Below, one piece after another: positions 5,877-7,458 of a DNA stretch of 7,458 nucleotides. Source of the DNA: Gemmatimonadota bacterium. Its GTDB lineage: Bacteria > Gemmatimonadota > Gemmatimonadetes > Gemmatimonadales > Gemmatimonadaceae. The stretch spans positions 1-7,458 of the forward strand of contig QHUV01000100.1 in the NCBI GenBank assembly GCA_003222065.1, written 5' to 3'. Position 1 is the stretch's first letter, and each line of letters opens with the position of its first letter. The position numbers and the translations under genes were made by a program. A model generated the notes under the pieces. That model had not been told where the DNA came from. It did no database searches and saw only the letters and a list, made by a program, of their open reading frames with translations.

Positions 5877-7144
5877 GGGCGAGCGCGCAGCGGCCGCAGC
5901 ACGAAGATCGCCAGCAGCGCGGCGACGAAATTCATGATCGCCGCCACGACGAAGACGCCGCGCCACCCGGCCGCCGATGCACCGATCAGGCTACTCAATG
6001 GTACGACGAGCGACGCGACACCCTTGGCGACGTATAGCAAGCCGGCATTAGCAGATGCGAAACGTCGCCCATAGGCGTCGCCGCAGATCGCCGGGAAGAG
6101 GCTATAGATCTCGCCGTACGCGAAGAAGACGAGCGCCGTGAGCAGCACGAACCACATCGGATTTGCGCCGAAGCGGCTGAGCAGCAGGATCGCCGCGCCC
6201 TCGAGTGTGAACGCGATGAACATCGTCTGCTCGCGACCGAGTTGATCGGACACCCAACCGAAGAACGGCCGACTGATCCCATTCAAGACGCGGTTCATCG
6301 ACAGAGCAAAAGGCAGCGCGAGCAGCGTGACACCCAACAGTTTGACTGGCGACTCGGCGACGCCGAAGTCCTTCGCGATCGGCGTCAACTGCGCCGTCGC
6401 GATGAGTCCGCCCGCCGCCGTCATCACGAACATCACGAACATCACCCAGAACGCGGGTGTGCGCAGCATCTCGAGGGGGGTGTGCTCGCGCGTGCGAATC
6501 GCGACGGAGCTTTTTGCCGGCGTGAAACGAGTTGACGCAAAGGCGGCGTCGGGTGCCCTGAGGAACCACCCGACAAGAAAGACCACCGCGCCCTGCGCGA
6601 TACCGAACTTGAAGAACGTCGCCTCGTAGCCCTGTGACTTTATCATGTTTGCAATCGGGAACACGGTCAGCGCCGACCCGGCGCCGAAGCCCATCGCCGT
6701 TAGGCCCGCCGCCAAGCCTCGCCGATCGGGGAACCACTTGAGCGCATTGCCGACGCACGCGCCGTACACCGCCCCGGCGCCGATGCCACCGACGACCGCG
6801 CCAAGGTAAAGAACCCAGAGCGAGCCGGCGACGGAATTGATCACCCACGACAGCGCGACGAGGATTCCCGCCGCGACGCCGACGAAGCGCGGTCCGATTC
6901 GATCGACGAGATACCCCTCGATCGGCACGAGCCAGGTCTCGACGAGGACGAAGATCGTGAACGCCACCTGGATCGCCGACAGGCTCCAACCGCGCGTGTC
7001 GTGAATCGGGTTGACGAACAAGGTCCAACCGTACTGCAGGTTGGCGATCATCGACATGCAGACCACGCCGAGGCTCAGCTGCCACCAGCGTCCAAGTCGG
7101 ATCGCGACGGCTTTGTCGGTGGAGATCGATGCGGCTTCGGTCAT
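5873..7144 (-). CDS. MFS transporter of the oxalate/formate antiporter type
   Basis: The 423-residue inner-membrane protein has about 12 hydrophobic segments, close to the 418 residues of Oxalobacter OxlT. Shared marks include N-L-Q-Y-G-W-T-L-F-V-N-P in helix 1 (compare V-Q-Y-S-W-T-L in OxlT), W-F-P-D-R-R-G-L-A-A-G after helix 4, E-M-L-R-T-P-A-F-W-V in the central loop, and G-W-V-S-D-Q-L-G-R. The two charged substrate-binding residues of OxlT (Arg272, Lys355) appear to have counterparts at R292 (N-G-I-S-R-P-F-F-G) and K374 (Y-V-A-K-G-V-A-S). OxlT exchanges oxalate for formate; the wider family also carries other small carboxylates, so oxalate is likely but not certain. The ATG at 7144 begins MTEAAS; no strong Shine-Dalgarno is present. 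It is the first gene of the minus-strand run and its stop overlaps the PanE-like start. Confidence 0.9.
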   Translation of the reverse strand: MTEAASISTDKAVAIRLGRWWQLSLGVVCMSMIANLQYGWTLFVNPIHDTRGWSLSAIQVAFTIFVLVETWLVPIEGYLVDRIGPRFVGVAAGILVALSWVINSVAGSLWVLYLGAVVGGIGAGAVYGACVGNALKWFPDRRGLAAGLTAMGFGAGSALTVFPIANMIKSQGYEATFFKFGIAQGAVVFLVGWFLRAPDAAFASTRFTPAKSSVAIRTREHTPLEMLRTPAFWVMFVMFVMTAAGGLIATAQLTPIAKDFGVAESPVKLLGVTLLALPFALSMNRVLNGISRPFFGWVSDQLGREQTMFIAFTLEGAAILLLSRFGANPMWFVLLTALVFFAYGEIYSLFPAICGDAYGRRFASANAGLLYVAKGVASLVVPLSSLIGASAAGWRGVFVVAAIMNFVAALLAIFVLRPLRARP

Positions 7145-7316
7145 GGCTTGGCTGTCCGAAGGTTCTTGGTGGCGCCAAGCTTACAACGCGGTACGGCGGC
7201 TGGCGAGGACATCGACGCGGTCCTGATCGTGGCACGGACGCAGAAATAGCACGACGAGCTGCGGGTCCACCAAGCAGCCCTCATTCCAGATTTGGGGTCT
7301 TCCGCGAATTAGCACT

Positions 7317-7339
7317 GGCCCCGAGCGAAGCGAGGGGCC
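7317..7339. repeat. Short palindromic repeat GGCCCC...GGGGCC
   Basis: A perfect 6-bp GC stem encloses GAGCGAAGCGA. The loop resembles part of the left half of the 80-bp element at 4834-4913 (GAGCGAAGCGA also occurs there at 4846-4856), so the two are probably relatives of one interspersed repeat class. No T-run follows on either strand, so it is not a standard terminator. Confidence 0.65.
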
Positions 7340-7374
7340 GCTGACACCGCTGACACTGCCCTGAAACCGCTGAC
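7338..7374. repeat. CCGCTGAC direct-repeat cluster
   Basis: CCGCTGAC occurs at 7338-7345, 7347-7354 and 7367-7374. The first two are 9 bp apart with a conserved trailing A, and the third is 20 bp further on, with a related CTGAAA between. It begins inside the right arm of the adjacent GC hairpin, so it may be part of the same repeat element rather than an operator. Confidence 0.6.
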
Positions 7375-7458
7375 GGGCTCCGTGTGCAGGAAGAGAGCTG
7401 CGCGCCCCGGTGATGTTTTGAATTTGTCAAATGCGTCGGGAAGCTTCCCTGGCCTTTG

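Larger units (their letters stand above)
1055..6705. repeat. Dispersed octamer family GCCTAACG / CGTTAGGC (9 exact copies)
   Basis: Exact copies start at 1055, 2251, 2388 and 3826 as GCCTAACG, and at 3705, 4408, 4974, 5363 and 6698 as CGTTAGGC. Near copies are TCCTAACG (2585-2592, minus strand), GTCTAACG (1195-1202) and CTCTAACG (1533-1540). Eight exact copies are inside genes and one is in a leader. In the genes they are read as L-T with CTA-ACG three times (4408, 4974, 6698), L-G with TTA-GGC twice (2251, 3826), P-N with CCT-AAC twice (3705, 5363) and V-R with GTT-AGG once (2388), so no one reading frame or protein motif explains them. The base after the octamer (in GCCTAACG orientation) is G five times, T three times and C once. 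Confidence 0.85.
7145..7458. other. 314-bp region upstream of the transporter operon
   Basis: No believable gene was found here. It is the expected site of the operon promoter, but no clear -35/-10 pair was found. A TTGACA on the minus strand (about 7424-7429) stands in an AT-rich island without a matching -10. Other structure: a CTTGG/CCAAG inverted repeat at 7165-7179, a GC hairpin at 7317-7339, three CCGCTGAC copies at 7338-7374, TTTGA-N5-TCAAA at 7417-7431, and the perfect 12-bp palindrome GGGAAGCTTCCC at 7438-7449. Confidence 0.5.

Noticed and set aside
5877..5966. 30-residue Arg/Ala-rich N-terminal extension of the PanE-like protein
   Set aside because: It is the transporter gene read in another frame; the Rossmann glycine motif begins directly after the GTG at 5876.
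6102..7235. 377-residue open frame on the minus strand over the transporter gene
   Set aside because: Its translation is extremely Arg-rich and without family features, typical of an off-frame reading of GC-rich DNA; the overlapping frame encodes a clear 12-helix transporter.
7317..7339. Intrinsic terminator at the GC hairpin
   Set aside because: No T-run follows the stem on either strand, and the sequence matches an interspersed repeat style.

Overview
The window is GC-rich bacterial chromosomal DNA with dense genes, short gaps, GTG as well as ATG starts, and interspersed palindromic repeats of the kind that translate as 'CHPERSEG'. Large soil phyla such as Gemmatimonadota or Acidobacteriota fit this style, but nothing here (no rRNA, no marker protein) fixes the taxon, so Gemmatimonadota is only a guess. 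No tRNA, rRNA, CRISPR array, transposase or prophage gene was seen.

Left part (1-2046): the 3' part of a TPR-repeat gene (+) converges on a small NTF2/SnoaL-like gene (-). Behind that lies a 182-bp spacer with two hairpins, then an unrecognised 94-residue gene (-). A 165-bp divergent spacer follows, then a gene for a small secreted cupin (+), which stops 3 bp from the end of the next, oppositely oriented gene.

Right part (2050-7144, all on the minus strand, read right to left): a compact probable operon. It encodes an MFS transporter of the oxalate/formate antiporter type (OxlT-like), a ketopantoate-reductase-family dehydrogenase (PanE-like) coupled to it by a GTGA overlap, an acyl-CoA ligase closely resembling plant/yeast oxalyl-CoA synthetases (AAE3/Pcs60), an exported lipoprotein-like cupin, and a DinB-superfamily protein. 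The first three make a coherent hypothetical route: oxalate uptake, activation to oxalyl-CoA, and reduction to glyoxylate. This is inferred from family resemblance and gene order, not proven. An 80-bp inverted repeat sits at the PanE/ligase junction and supplies the last 25 codons and the stop of the PanE-like gene. The 314 bp upstream of the transporter hold another short repeat hairpin, a CCGCTGAC direct-repeat cluster and palindromes, but no convincing promoter.

The most unusual signal is a non-palindromic octamer, GCCTAACG (or its complement CGTTAGGC). It occurs nine times exactly, on both strands and in all three reading frames. Eight copies lie inside conserved genes, where they use rare codons such as TTA, CTA and AGG. 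It looks like a genome-wide signature of the class that includes DNA uptake sequences, Chi sites and HIP1, rather than part of any one gene.
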